In this document: positions 31,315 through 42,085 of the stretch, piece by piece
Numbering within the stretch: position 1 is the stretch's first letter
Layout of the letters: each line of letters opens with the position of its first letter
Assembly (NCBI GenBank): GCA_036250225.1
Contig: JAPZLL010000005.1
Location: 372,001 to 436,000 of the forward strand
DNA length: 64,000 nt
Direction of reading: 5' to 3'
Source: Cercophora sp. LCS_1
Lineage: Eukaryota; Ascomycota; Sordariomycetes; Sordariales; Lasiosphaeriaceae
The notes under the pieces: generated by a model
Seen by the model: only the letters and a program-made list of their open reading frames with translations
Database searches by the model: none
Told to the model about the DNA's origin: nothing
Program-made: the position numbers and the translations under genes

Positions 31315-34300
31315 GAAAATGCTTTTCCACACAGCCCCCGCGGCGGCATCGGCTGTCACCAGATTGGTTTCGGCAAAACCGTTACTTCACTCGCTCTTAT
31401 CGACCACCAGTCCAAGTTCGACTGTGCCCGCTCGATAGAGCACAGGAAAACACTGATGGCTCCTGCATGGCTCGGAGGAGATGACCCCAGTCAGACTGCT
31501 CAGGACCTTTGCTTCCACTTACAGGCGACGCTGGTGATTGTGCCTCCACATATCACCACTCAATGGCAGCAAGAGGCAAGGAAGTTTCTTGGACTCCCGC
31601 AGCGCGAGATTTTGGTAGTCAACAAACTCTTGAGCCTCAACATCATGTCCCTGGGGGATCTGAAGGAGGTAAAGATCATCATCCTCAGCACCTCGGTCTT
31701 CCAAGAAGCCGAATACAAGAGCCAAGTGTGCCACCTCTCCGATCGCAAGGATGTCGAGCCCTTGTCCGTTCTCGGCCTATCGGGGAGAGAGCTAGAATCC
31801 TTTTACCGGACCGTTATTGAATCAAGTCGTTTTCTCGTCCAGTCTTACCAGCGAGAAACCAGAAGAGGGACGCCAGACAGCGAGGCCCTGGAAAAAGCTA
31901 ACCAAGCCTTGAGAAATGCGCTGAAGACATCCAAAGATGGCATGGAGGCCATCAAACCGGCGAAGCAAAGCAGACGCAAGACAGCAAACTCCAAAAAGCC
32001 CCCAAGGGCCACCGACGATGTACGTGGGACCAGCGCGCCCCGTCGCAAGCAACGGTCCGAGGATATTGCCTGGAGCACCACCTGGCTTCACAACTTCAGC
32101 TTTGCTCGAATCATCTGGGATGAGTTTTCTTACGAGAACGAACGCGCTGGTCTCTTTTTCGAGACTGCCATGGCCAATGCGAAGTGGCTGCTGTCAGCGA
32201 CACCCCCCATGACTGGACTGGGTGACATCTGCAACATCGCCAAAAAGTTCAACGTCCACATTGCCCGCCCAGAGCCACAGATGATGCCCGGTCTTCCCAT
32301 CACCGCCCAGGGGCCAGTTTTGAGCCATACATCCAAGAGTGAGGATTTCCGGTCTTTCTCGTCACCCGTAAGATCTATCGACCTTGCCCTGCACCGGGAC
32401 ATGCAGGCAAGAAGCTTCCTGAGGAGTTATTGCCGGGCCAACTTGATCGAGGGCAGCGACATGGCGGTGAAGGAGACTATTGTTTGCAGAGACATGTCGG
32501 CACTTGATGCGGTTAGATATTTTGCAGCTCTTTCCGAGACCCTGGATTCAAACTGGGATTACTCTCTTTTGCCACCCAACATTCGATCCTTGGCCCCGAT
32601 TAGCGGGAAGGAGCGCCGGGAAAGATCCGACAACGACCTGTCGATGTCACTGCTGATCCAACTTGCGTCTGGCCTTCGGGCTCAGGAAGGCACATCCTCG
32701 GAGACTCTGAAAAAGAAATTTTCAGACAAGGTTCGCGGCATGGAGCACCAGTTCAAGATGCTCTTTGACAAGCTCATGTGGCTCCGCGAGTGTTTGAGGT
32801 CACTCCTCACAGCCGTGGCAGCCAGGCAAGAAGGCTATACCTCGGCATTGAATCATGCGAACTCTTGGGCAAACAGGATCCTTGGGGAGCACACAACGGA
32901 GGAGGAGTACAGGAAGCACGGTGGCAAGGAAGCATTTATGCACCATCGTGACATCCTTACCGCGGGCAGTCCCAGACCACACGAGGATTCTAGACTTCAA
33001 TGGGCTCTGTACACCTGGATTGATTTCTATCACCTAGAAGCCAAAGACCTGGGGGCGATAGCAAAAGGCGGACTTTCCGTGGATGAATTGGCAAGAGATC
33101 TGATCATTCTCAAGTACAAATCTCGTGTCAAGGACTCCCAAGGAACCGAACGTGACCAAACAGAACACGATATCTTGCGCGCCGACGAGAGGGAGAAGGC
33201 TTGGACCATACCCAGCGGCATCGAATTATTGGTTCGAGATAACAGTATCCTGCCAAACAACGCCACTGAGAAGAAGAACTTCTTTGCAACATGGCTAGCT
33301 GCTAAGCCGCCGAAGCCGAAGTGTCCAGGTACTGCGCTCCTCCCCAAAGGTGGCAAGAAGGCTGAAGCCCAAGAGAGGCTCCTAGAGCACAATATCGCGT
33401 TCAAGGATTCGTTTCCGCTCCCGAAACTCCGCGAACTGCTCTGGTATCACGAGAACGGCCATCACGACATCCTCGCCTATTTCGACGGCCGCCCAGCAGT
33501 TAATCCCCACGAACCATTTCCAGTTCCCAAAGGAGATAAGCCTTGGGAACCCATCGCGGCCGAGATCAAGAAGACTACTTCGCAGCTCACCCAATTGCTA
33601 GAGGACAAGGTAGCCACAAGCCGGGAGCTTCAGTTCATCAAAAAGGTTTTGGCATTGTCAGACTCAACACTCGCCTCCGCCGGGCAAGCTCAAGGCCAAC
33701 AACGCCAGGAGTGCGACCACTGCAAAGCGTTGCTCAGCTCAGACCAGTTTGCCTTTTTGGTCGTTTCCTGCGGTCATTCGCTGTGCTTGAATTGTCGACG
33801 CCATCTCGATAGCGAGTGCCCTGTGGCAGATTGCAACGCTTTCACGCTCGAGCGACCAATCCTCCCGTACTCAACCATCAATTTCACGCAAGATGCACCC
33901 ACGAAGGCGAAGCAGATTGGCGAGCTTATAAAGACTGAGATACCCAACAATGACCATGTTATTGTGTTTGCGCAGTACCAGAACATGCTCAGCGCCCTTC
34001 GTGACGAATTCAGGAAACTCGGCATCGTCTTCACCGACCTTACCAAGTCGTCTGCGTCAGAGGCTAACAACGTAGCCACTCTACTCGAAGAGTACAAGGA
34101 ACTCAAGGGAGGAAGAGTTCTTTTGCTCGACATTGAAAGCGATACCAGCGCTGGCAGCAACATCACTGTGGCAAATCATGTCATTTTTACGACACCCTTC
34201 TACCACCAGGATTCTGATCATCGAGAGAGAACCATCCAGCAGGCAGTGGGTCGCTGTGTCCGCCGTGGCCAGAAAAAGGCTGTCACGATATACCATTTCA

Positions 34301-34578
34301 TGGTCAGAAACAGTGTGGAGGAGAAGATGCTTCGTGATAGGGTTGCTTGGGAAGATGCCCAGATGCGGGCGGGCACTATGACAACGGCCAAGTCCCGAGA
34401 ACCATTCAGAAACGTATTCACGCGCTGCGTCACCAAGTTGCCGTACTGGATGTATGGGGCGGTTTGTGAGTCTGCTCAAGTAGACGATCGGGATGGGCGC
34501 GCACCTGACGCTGCCAACGGCTTGGGGAACAGGCCGGCGGAGGAGAGTGGAGACATGGAGATATGTGAGGAAACATAG
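31315..34578 (+). CDS. DNMT5: DNMT5 C-terminal half: SNF2 ATPase with RING, in frame after the TAG
   Basis: 1087 codons follow the TAG in the same frame with no further stop. The SNF2 P-loop GFGKT is at 31366-31380. Motif II reads WDEF (near 32113-32124), a DE-F variant in place of DEAH. Motif III is LLSATPP (near 32188-32208). An insertion carries a C3HC4-like RING from CDHC (33712) to CPVADC (about 33835). Motif VI, QQAVGRCVRRGQ, is near 34237-34272. The arrangement SNF2 lobe 1, RING, SNF2 lobe 2 is that of DNMT5. The first in-frame Met after the TAG is at 31456, beyond the P-loop, so an independent protein starting there could not bind ATP normally. The segment therefore reads as the second half of the upstream gene, not a neighbour. 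It may be a nonsense allele, a sequencing error, a read-through product or an unrecognised splice. Confidence 0.85.
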   Translation, partial: ENAFPHSPRGGIGCHQIGFGKTVTSLALIDHQSKFDCARSIEHRKTLMAPAWLGGDDPSQTAQDLCFHLQATLVIVPPHITTQWQQEARKFLGLPQREILVVNKLLSLNIMSLGDLKEVKIIILSTSVFQEAEYKSQVCHLSDRKDVEPLSVLGLSGRELESFYRTVIESSRFLVQSYQRETRRGTPDSEALEKANQALRNALKTSKDGMEAIKPAKQSRRKTANSKKPPRATDDVRGTSAPRRKQRSEDIAWSTTWLHNFSFARIIWDEFSYENERAGLFFETAMANAKWLLSATPPMTGLGDICNIAKKFNVHIARPEPQMMPGLPITAQGPVLSHTSKSEDFRSFSSPVRSIDLALHRDMQARSFLRSYCRANLIEGSDMAVKETIVCRDMSALDAVRYFAALSETLDSNWDYSLLPPNIRSLAPISGKERRERSDNDLSMSLLIQLASGLRAQEGTSSETLKKKFSDKVRGMEHQFKMLFDKLMWLRECLRSLLTAVAARQEGYTSALNHANSWANRILGEHTTEEEYRKHGGKEAFMHHRDILTAGSPRPHEDSRLQWALYTWIDFYHLEAKDLGAIAKGGLSVDELARDLIILKYKSRVKDSQGTERDQTEHDILRADEREKAWTIPSGIELLVRDNSILPNNATEKKNFFATWLAAKPPKPKCPGTALLPKGGKKAEAQERLLEHNIAFKDSFPLPKLRELLWYHENGHHDILAYFDGRPAVNPHEPFPVPKGDKPWEPIAAEIKKTTSQLTQLLEDKVATSRELQFIKKVLALSDSTLASAGQAQGQQRQECDHCKALLSSDQFAFLVVSCGHSLCLNCRRHLDSECPVADCNAFTLERPILPYSTINFTQDAPTKAKQIGELIKTEIPNNDHVIVFAQYQNMLSALRDEFRKLGIVFTDLTKSSASEANNVATLLEEYKELKGGRVLLLDIESDTSAGSNITVANHVIFTTPFYHQDSDHRERTIQQAVGRCVRRGQKKAVTIYHFMVRNSVEEKMLRDRVAWEDAQMRAGTMTTAKSREPFRNVFTRCVTKLPYWMYGAVCESAQVDDRDGRAPDAANGLGNRPAEESGDMEICEET

Positions 34579-35056
34579 GGTAAATCTATCGGGGAAGGCG
34601 CGTCACAGTCCAATGTCCTTAGTCGCGGGTGTCTTGGGAAAGGTCATTTGAAAGAGTGAGACGCGGGAGTGGTGGGCAGGGTTAGTGCCAAAGCTGGACG
34701 GTACGGGGAGTAATGACTGGGGCAGTACTAAGGGTGTACGAGGTAGGAAGTAATGATGATGTTGTATGTAATACGGGCGTGCTTTTCTTGCATGACATTA
34801 CCCATGCATGACAATTGGTGTGACTTCACACGTTGTCAGTTGGTTACCCTAAAACGGGTGCTCACTGTCACTTCTACATTGGTCGATATGATGCGGATAG
34901 GGCTGAGGAAGAAACCAAACAGTCCAGGAGACCCCAAGGCAATAAAATCATGTTGTCTGGGGTGCTGGGATTGGCACGCCAGGACTTGACACCTATTCCG
35001 ACCACGACAAGATCACCACCGCCCTGCAGTCCATGGCAGTATACCAACACTCTTCG
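34579..35056. other. Intergenic, convergent 3' regions
   Basis: Lies between the DNMT5 final stop and the ureidoglycolate lyase stop. No coding signal. Confidence 0.4.
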
Positions 35057-35878
35057 TCACAGCTTGGCCAACGTCGACCCCGGCCTGGATACCTTCACGA
35101 CAACCCCCCGCTCCGGGCGCCAGTCCTGGGACAGATCGGGTTGCCCCTCCAGAAACACCTCCTGGCAATCCTCCACCCCGACAGCATTGGCAAACTGCGT
35201 AACGACAAAATCCAGTGCGGTCCCCGCCTGTCCAACAGCTACCATTGGCGCGTGCCAAGTCCCAGCGCCATACGTGACAGCCTGTTCGGATGTGGCGAGA
35301 AAGGCACGCAGACGGCGAAGGTCAGGCAAGCCTCGACCTGGGAGGGCTCGTCCGGAAAGGACCTGTGTCTCAGATGGCGATGAGGGCACTGGGAGATGCT
35401 CGTCGGCGGGAGATGGCGGAAGAGTTGGCGCCACAATGACAAGAAAGCGCTTCCTGGGGTCGACGGAAAGGGGGATGAAAGTTTGGGTGGTATATGGATG
35501 GCGCTCAAGCACCCTGACAGCGAAAAAATCGCCCGACGGCGACGGGATCAGACTCCGGGCAGCGCAAACGAACATGTTCATGACAGCCACGCCTGGCCGG
35601 GCGCTGGGCGCTTGGTCGTAGAGGTTGACCATGCGTGTGACATCTTGATACTTGATGGCGGAGCCTTGATTGGCGACAATGCCGTCGTGAGGCAGGGGGC
35701 CGCCGGTGGTCGCCGCCTGTGATGGGTGGAGGTCCGGTCTTGGGTTGTCAATGACGTCGCCAAACGGCGCAAAACCCTCCCGCGTAAGGAGGACGGCGTC
35801 CACCACGATTCCGGGGCCGTCAACCTTGACTGTCAGGAACTTGGCCATCTCGTCCAATCCCGGTTCTTTGGCTACCAC
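35057..35878 (-). CDS. DAL3: Ureidoglycolate lyase
   Basis: A single exon of 273 residues. The family features are EGFAPFGDVIDNP near the N-terminus, the cupin strand VLERHPYTTQTFIPLS, and YGAGTWHAPMVAVG, whose His contributes to the metal/substrate site. The enzyme splits ureidoglycolate to glyoxylate and urea, the last step of purine/allantoin breakdown for nitrogen. Met11 (35848) begins MAKFLTVKV and may be the real start. A 30-residue Pro/Ser-rich loop in the middle (around PPSPADEHLPVPSSPSE) is an insertion seen in fungal forms. No other purine-catabolism gene is adjacent. Confidence 0.88.
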   Translation of the reverse strand: MVAKEPGLDEMAKFLTVKVDGPGIVVDAVLLTREGFAPFGDVIDNPRPDLHPSQAATTGGPLPHDGIVANQGSAIKYQDVTRMVNLYDQAPSARPGVAVMNMFVCAARSLIPSPSGDFFAVRVLERHPYTTQTFIPLSVDPRKRFLVIVAPTLPPSPADEHLPVPSSPSETQVLSGRALPGRGLPDLRRLRAFLATSEQAVTYGAGTWHAPMVAVGQAGTALDFVVTQFANAVGVEDCQEVFLEGQPDLSQDWRPERGVVVKVSRPGSTLAKL

Positions 35879-37977
35879 TATTCCAGAGGTAATCTTGCTT
35901 TCCTTGCGGTCCCTCCGAGAGACGCGACCCGTGCAGAATCGGAGGTCTGCCCCGCTTCAAGCCGAGCACCGGAGCCTAGCCCCGCCATCCCGTTTGCCGC
36001 GTCCAGTCTGGACTGGATAAGCGATCAAACAATTACACACGCGCAGACGAACAACGCCACGCCGCGACAATGGCTTCGCTTCACCATCTCGGAGCTGGAC
36101 CAGCAATAGTAGCGATATTGGTGCGTTGAAGCGAACGGGGATGGAACCCGGAATTCGGTTTCTGGGGTGCTGGTACCTATCGTGTGACACGAGAAGCGAG
36201 GGCCGACCGAACGGAGGCACCCCTTTGTCGGAAAAAATACCAAGCTTATCGAGAGGTTTAAGGGAGGCATGGTTGTGCCTTGCAAGCTCCAGATTACCAT
36301 TCGATCTCGATCAGGGCAAGCGAGCGATCTGGACGCCGGCATTTTGGTTTCGGGGTTTCGTCCACCCTTGTCCGGGCCGCTTCAGGCGAGCTGCCAGCTA
36401 TTTTTGGGCGATGCCAGACGGCCGGTAAATTGATCGCAGGCTGCTCGTCGCCTCGCAGGTCCCACGGGCCAAGCTTATCGTGCTCCCTTTCGGGGTTTTG
36501 CACAACGAACCGCTGAATATTTACCAGCCCGCGCCAGGTTGGCCATTTACAAGACGACGGGAACAGCGAGAGCCCGCCAAGCCTCTCGTGTCTTGGGTCC
36601 TTTATTGCCCGCCGCGACTTAGGCTGTCACAACACCACGGCCTATCCGTATATACGGTTTGCTATTATTGGTCTCGACCGCGTCTCGGCGCGGATTTCTC
36701 TTTTGCCTCGGACTTGGCTTGGGGCGTCCACGGCATGGGTGCGCCCGCGTCGACAGAGTGTCAACCTGCCCCGTGCCTGATCGCGGTGTCTGCCAGGCGC
36801 AGGTCCACCAGGGAGAGGCCCAACCTCGCGTCACTGGTCGAAGGAACGCTCTCTTGTTGGGACGGGGGGAAGCGAGATCGTCTATACGCTCCGCGTTCTA
36901 GTTCGTCTGGTGTTGACTTTCGAGCTCTCGTGGGGGCTTGGCCACTAATTACATCACCAGAAGCCCCGGATCCCAGGCCGTTGTTGACCACGGTGCGGCA
37001 AATAGGCAAAATGCAACGACCTACAGCTTCGGATCCTGGAGCTGGGTTGTCATGTTATCGCTTCTGCCTCTCTTTCTCGTCCCTTGCAGCGTCCGCCGCC
37101 CGCCGCCCGTCCGCACTCTGTCCATTATCTGTCTTGAGTTGCAAATGCCCCATCCCATGCTGAAGACCAGAGATTGGCTGTTGACACCACAACAGCGCAA
37201 GATATGCATGTAGCTTGCCTCAGTGGCCACTTGGCTCCAAAAGGGCCCAGCCCAAGCGATCGGAACGGGGACAGCTTTGCCGGGCAGGTGTTTCTCCCAA
37301 GGCTGCGGGAGGTATTCTTCACCTGTACCTCGGCCAGCCGAGCTAATCGGGTTATTTTTCACCCACCCGTTTCTCGGCCACGACCCCTGCCGTTGTTTCC
37401 TGCCGGACGGACTTCGATTGTCTGCCCCTCCCCGTGTAGCCTTTGCAGACGGACTCGACGGGCCTTTTCACCCCACCCACCTTCCGATCCTGCTCGCCAG
37501 GGGCACAAGGGCATGCGGCTATGGGCAGCAGGCCGCCCGGGCGCCGTATATCCCCTCCCGTGCCTAGCTGTTGACAAGAACTGCTGCCGAGAGTATCTGC
37601 GTTCTGGTAGCTGGAACCGTCTCGCGTACAGGCTGAATCGACGTTCAATATGGGACCATGTCTCGCAATATGGCTGTTTATCCTTCTCGCAAACATCACC
37701 AGGTATCTGGTGCTCCATCCATGGCCGCCGCCGTTTCTCCCTTGCCAATGTGGGCTACATCCCTGTCCGTGTTCGCATACCGGCTTCGGTGGGAGGGCGC
37801 TTGTTGATGAATTGCTGCCTCTCCTCATCAGTCTCAGTTCCCGTTTTCCCGGATAGGAGAATAGACCACGGCACCAGCACTACATAATGACGACAACTGC
37901 CCCGTCGCTGTGCCCGAGAAATACCTACCACCAACCGCAACGCCCACAGCAGTGTGTTTCTGCGCCGCCCTACCAAC
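35879..37977. other. Gene-free stretch of about 2.1 kb
   Basis: No supported gene. Plus-strand frames at 36480-37163 and 37174-37887 are long but lack domains, have biased composition and no homologous-looking motif. It probably contains the promoters of the lyase and of the secreted protein gene. Confidence 0.4.
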
Positions 37978-39567
37978 ATGGAGGCGGGTTTCCGATGGTT
38001 CTGGGTTCTCCTGACGTGCATCGTCCTGCACGTCAGCGCCCAAAACCAATGCTCGAGCTACGGCGTGGACTACGCCAGTGGTGGCCAATACAACATTGAC
38101 GGGTCTTCGAACCAGTACTTCAGCTTCGCAACTGTCTTCCAAGGTGGGTGGCCAAGTGTATTCCTGCCTACTGTGGGACAGAGTGCGCTAATACGAACTT
38201 GTAGGTTGCAACCAAGAGTCTATCAGCCCAGTCCTCGTCGGCCCAGATGGCAGTGAGTATGCCTGCTCCTCCATCCGGACGCAGCCGGCCGGCCAGCAAG
38301 TTACATCGACATGGTGAGAATCCCCCTAGGGCTTGATGACGGCGTCCAACTCACCGTTGACAGCGGCATTCCCTTCTCAGCCATGAGGTCGGGTACCTGG
38401 AGAATCATCATCTCCGGTGCTCAGATTTCCGTCCAGCGCAGCATCACCCTCACGGTGGGCGTGCCACAGACGACCTGGGTCACGGTACGGACGGCATCTT
38501 GTCCCAGCCTCGCAAGCATCTGTTGACTAAAACACTCAAAGGCAACCCCGACCGTTGTGATCGGCGTCACCGTCACAGCAAGAGGCTCAAGTACGAGAAC
38601 CCCTGTGTGTTGATTCAAGGCTGTTGGCAGGCTAACCCCCTAAAAGCCGTTCAGAGCACGCTCTCGCAAACGCAGACGCTCATTCTTGTCCCGCAGACGG
38701 TAACTGCGGCATGCAATGGCGGAACTAGAACCGTGACCAACTTCCAGCAAGGCCCCACGGTTACGGTCAGTTCCACTGTCGTGAGGACAGCGACGGACGG
38801 GCAGGTAACCAGCGGTTGGACAACGACGGTCACGGCGACAGCGTCGTGCCACTTCCCCAACAGTGGGTCTTCCTCCACAGACTTCAACGTCAATCCTGCT
38901 CCCCCAGCCCTCCCAACCGGTTTCTGCATCGGCGACAGCTGCCAGACTTGGGGGGTGGGCAAAGGGAAAGGAAAGGGATGGGGCTCAGGACCATCTAACC
39001 CGGCTGCTGCAGAGAAACGAGAAGCCCAGGCCACCGTGCAGGCCGTCGCCGCCGTCGCCGCCGTCACGTCGACCTACACCCAGACCACGTACACCGTCAC
39101 TCAGACCGTGCAGACCACGATCCCGGGAAGGACGACGACCGAACTTGGTGAGTTGCATTATGCGTCCAGGGGCTGATAATATCTAACCAAAGCCACAGTT
39201 CTCCGAACTATCACGGCCACCATGTACGTTATGTCAATAAAGCAGCCCCGACAAGTCCACAGCAGTGTGCAGACCCGGCTAACTCGCCATCCAGTACCCC
39301 AGCTCCCTCGACCGTCTGCGTTGGCGGCGGGCAACCCGGCGTTACGGTCACGGTTCAGCGAGGAAACCAGGGCACCGTCACGCAGACCAATGTTGTCTAT
39401 CGCACGACACATCTGTCTGGCACCGTGTGGGTTGGGTACGCTCGGCCTCCTCCCCTGACCCCCAGGATAATGCGGCTGACACTCCCCGCAGCCAAACGCA
39501 GTTCACAACCGTCACAAACTCGGCCAGCGCAACGGCCTGCTGGAGAGCCGGCGGTTGGTTTGGCTAA
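37978..39567 (+). CDS. Secreted Thr/Ser/Val-rich cell-surface-like protein
   Basis: Eight exons, 37978-38143, 38205-38313, 38364-38484, 38542-38590, 38647-39147, 39199-39223, 39295-39435 and 39492-39567, give 395 residues. All introns are 50-71 bases with GT-AG ends, several with CTAAC branch points. Residues 1-21 (MEAGFRWFWVLLTCIVLHVSA) are a signal peptide. The N-terminal third has several Cys and a beta-type GTWRIIISGA strand. The rest is Thr/Val/Ser-rich (many TVT and TQT repeats), as in heavily O-glycosylated wall or adhesin-like proteins. A dibasic KR at 272-273 followed by EAQ resembles a Kex2-type cleavage site. No GPI signal is evident; the chain ends in Trp/Gly. No family is recognised. 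The exon chain was built by keeping the frame open through the Thr-rich repeats, so individual junctions could be off. Confidence 0.65.
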
Positions 39568-39920
39568 GACATGGACGCCCGCTGCGTCGAGAGCGTCTGG
39601 TTTCTTTGCGCCGCACATTTTCCATGCGGCGGCTGTATGCGAGAGCGTTGGGTGGCGCGAGACAAACGGTAGACTGAAGAGTAGTTTGTGTTCCTGGTTG
39701 CGCCCGTTTCCCTTACGACCTAGGCCCTACTCCTAATATTATTTACCCGTGTGGCGCAGCCTACTGGCTATGACAGCCAGTATTTTTGATCGCCTCCGTT
39801 TCTTCTACTTGAGGCAAGCATTGCCCATGGCCCGCTCTGTATTGATCCCTCCTCTCCTACGTACTCGTCAGATTACAGAAGCCGGACCACCAGACACGCC
39901 AACAAGGCTCCTACCACATT
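39568..39920. other. Intergenic, convergent 3' regions
   Basis: About 350 bases between convergent stops. No coding signal. Confidence 0.4.
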
Positions 39921-42085
39921 CTACTCTTCCTCCTCATCACCTTCCAGCCAAATCTCGTGCCCGTCCCCTTCCCGCACAAAGAAGCTTGCCACAACACCAC
40001 AGACAGCAACTCCGCTAAGACCCCACCACACTGCGCCGATAACACCCCGTGCCAGGCCCAGACCGTACAAGAAACCACACATGATCGGCCCTATCGTCCT
40101 GGCAAAGCTGCTTACGCTCTGCCCAACCCCATGCACGGTCCCCAGCACACTCGGATGTGGCGTGCAATTGTTGACAAGAATAGTTTGCGCCGGAAGGGCA
40201 AACGTCCTCCCCACGACCTGAAAGGTCAAAACTGCCGCAATTGCCATCCACACTATGACGCCGTTCTTCGGGCTGGGCGGCGGATCCGAGCTAGGTGCAA
40301 GACTGAGAAATGGAACGGCGAAGTAGGCCAGCGGGAAGAACAGTAGAAAGGAGCGCCAGCTTCGAACGGTGCCCATGCGTGCGGAGAGCCACGGATAAAC
40401 ACCCAGCTGTAGCCCTATGCCGAGGACCCCCAGAATCGCCATCGCCATACCGACTTCACGTGGTTGCAGTCCCATGCCGCCTGTGAAAATGAAAGGAAGG
40501 TGGCGCTGAAGAGCGTCTGGGGACTCGGCAGGCTTCGAAGGGTCGTACACGGGGGTGGAGAGGAAAACGAACCACAGCGAGTTGAAGGTTCCGACGTGGA
40601 ACGAAACGATGAAGCTTGCGACAAGGGTAAAGATGACGTTGCGGGTGAAGATTCGATGGAATGAAAGGCGCTGGGTGTAGCGTCGGCGGGAAAGCTTGGT
40701 GCGAGGCGCCGACTCGACGGTTGGCGACATTTCTACGCTCGAAGGTGTTGTGGAAGGCAGCGAGGCGTAACCACCTCTGCGGTCACGGGAGAGCACATTC
40801 AAAAGCTTGCGGCCGATCTCAACTCCACGGTCCCGTCTGTCAAGTCGGGAGTCCAGAGTCTCCTCGAGAAATAGCCAGACTGACACCGTGGCCGAGAAGA
40901 GGAAGAAAGCAGAGAGCAGGTTGGGAGTGGCGTAGGGAAACCGTTCGAAGAACTCGATGCCCCCAAAAAGCGCCGGGTAGCTCCCAGCGGGATCGGAGAG
41001 AATACCCCCAAGAACAGGCCCGATGATGATGCCGATGTTGAAGGTCATCGGGAGAAGAAGGAACGCTCTCGATTGGTATCTGCGGATGAGTTGAGTCCCT
41101 GGACGTGCCCGGTCCGCAGCTTCGTTGCATTGGGCTCACCTCTTTTCCTTAACGATCTCGCTGATCCTTGATAGGTAGTTCTTTGTCAGTACGGTCGTAA
41201 ATATGTCGTCATGATGGTGTTGTCCTACATGGTTCGAAGGACCCCAACATTCCCATTAGTGATGCCCCCGATGGACCTGAAGACCAAAGCCTGCCAAAAT
41301 GTGGTCGAGAAGGCAAACCCCAGACTGGAGAGCACTGCGGTACGCGTCAAAATAATGCGCTGGGGCGCCAGGCCCAAGAGGGATGTCCTTATTCAACCAA
41401 CTTGTACCACCGAGTCCGATCATCAACACAGTTTTGCGACCAAACCGGCTAGAGTCGGCAAGCCGCCCCCACATCATGGCCGTGATAAACTGGGCAGCCG
41501 TGAAGCTGGCGCTATGCAGGTAGATTGAGATTAGATCACGGACTCCGTGCCACGGTGGAATGCATCTGCTATGGCACACATACTGGAGAATGCCAGCCTG
41601 GCTGGATATGACCGAGTCCGGGAGCTCGGGGCTGAACCATTTCAACATGTAGAACATGTACGACTAACCACATCATATCAGCATCGGAGCCAGGATGGAT
41701 CTGTCCAGGGAAACTCAAGTACTTGGAGCGAAGTCTGGACGAGCGGCTCACTCAATCTGGCCAGGGTGATCACTATAAGCTGTTTCTTCTGGGGAAGGTC
41801 CGCCCAGGAGACACTCCTCGCGTCGTCACTGGTCCCGTTGCTTGTCCTCGGACTTGGGGAGGGGGGCGGCAGATCCTGGGCGACCATGTCTGAAGCCACC
41901 TCGAGATCGTGCTCGGTGGGCTGATATTCGAGATGGGCAGGTTCGTCTCGGGCACTGGAACCATATCTTCTCACCCTCGGCACCGTGTTGCGAGGAAGAA
42001 GGTGAGTTTTCTCCAAGTCGGGTGTGGCCGGGTCGGGGTCGTGAACGCCGTCGCCATTGTCGCCATGGTATTGGTTGCCCGTCAT
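39921..42085 (-). CDS. Major facilitator superfamily transporter
   Basis: Six exons on the minus strand, 42085-41723, 41663-41584, 41511-41402, 41334-41229, 41166-41140 and 41079-39921, give 614 residues. A 27-base exon encodes ISEIVKEKR. About 100 polar residues precede the first membrane segment (FYMLKW region). MFS motif A is GRLADSSRFGRKTVLMIG. The block STTFWQALVFRSIGGITNGN, followed by YQSRAFLLLPMTFNIGIIIGP, is typical of fungal TCR/Tet-like transporters related to ZRT1/zinc-induced-facilitator proteins. A long cytoplasmic loop (LDRRDRGVEIG to KLSRRRYTQRL) separates the two six-helix halves. The tail is acidic. It acts as a proton-coupled exporter or importer; the substrate is unknown. 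Because five introns were placed by consensus sites, single junctions carry some doubt. Confidence 0.83.

Noticed and set aside
31251..31334. In-frame intron that would remove the TAG in DNMT5
   Set aside because: Length is a multiple of three and the acceptor CACAG is fair, but the donor GTCCGA is non-consensus and no good branch site is seen. A similar option from 31209 has a GTGGAT donor. Kept only as an alternative.
31456..34578. Independent helicase gene starting at the Met at 31456
   Set aside because: It would lack the SNF2 P-loop at 31366-31380, which is in frame just upstream; the segment is better read as the second half of DNMT5.
36480..37887. Two long plus-strand frames (227 and 237 residues)
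   Set aside because: No domain, signal peptide, conserved motif or splice support; GC-rich intergenic sequence can give such frames by chance.
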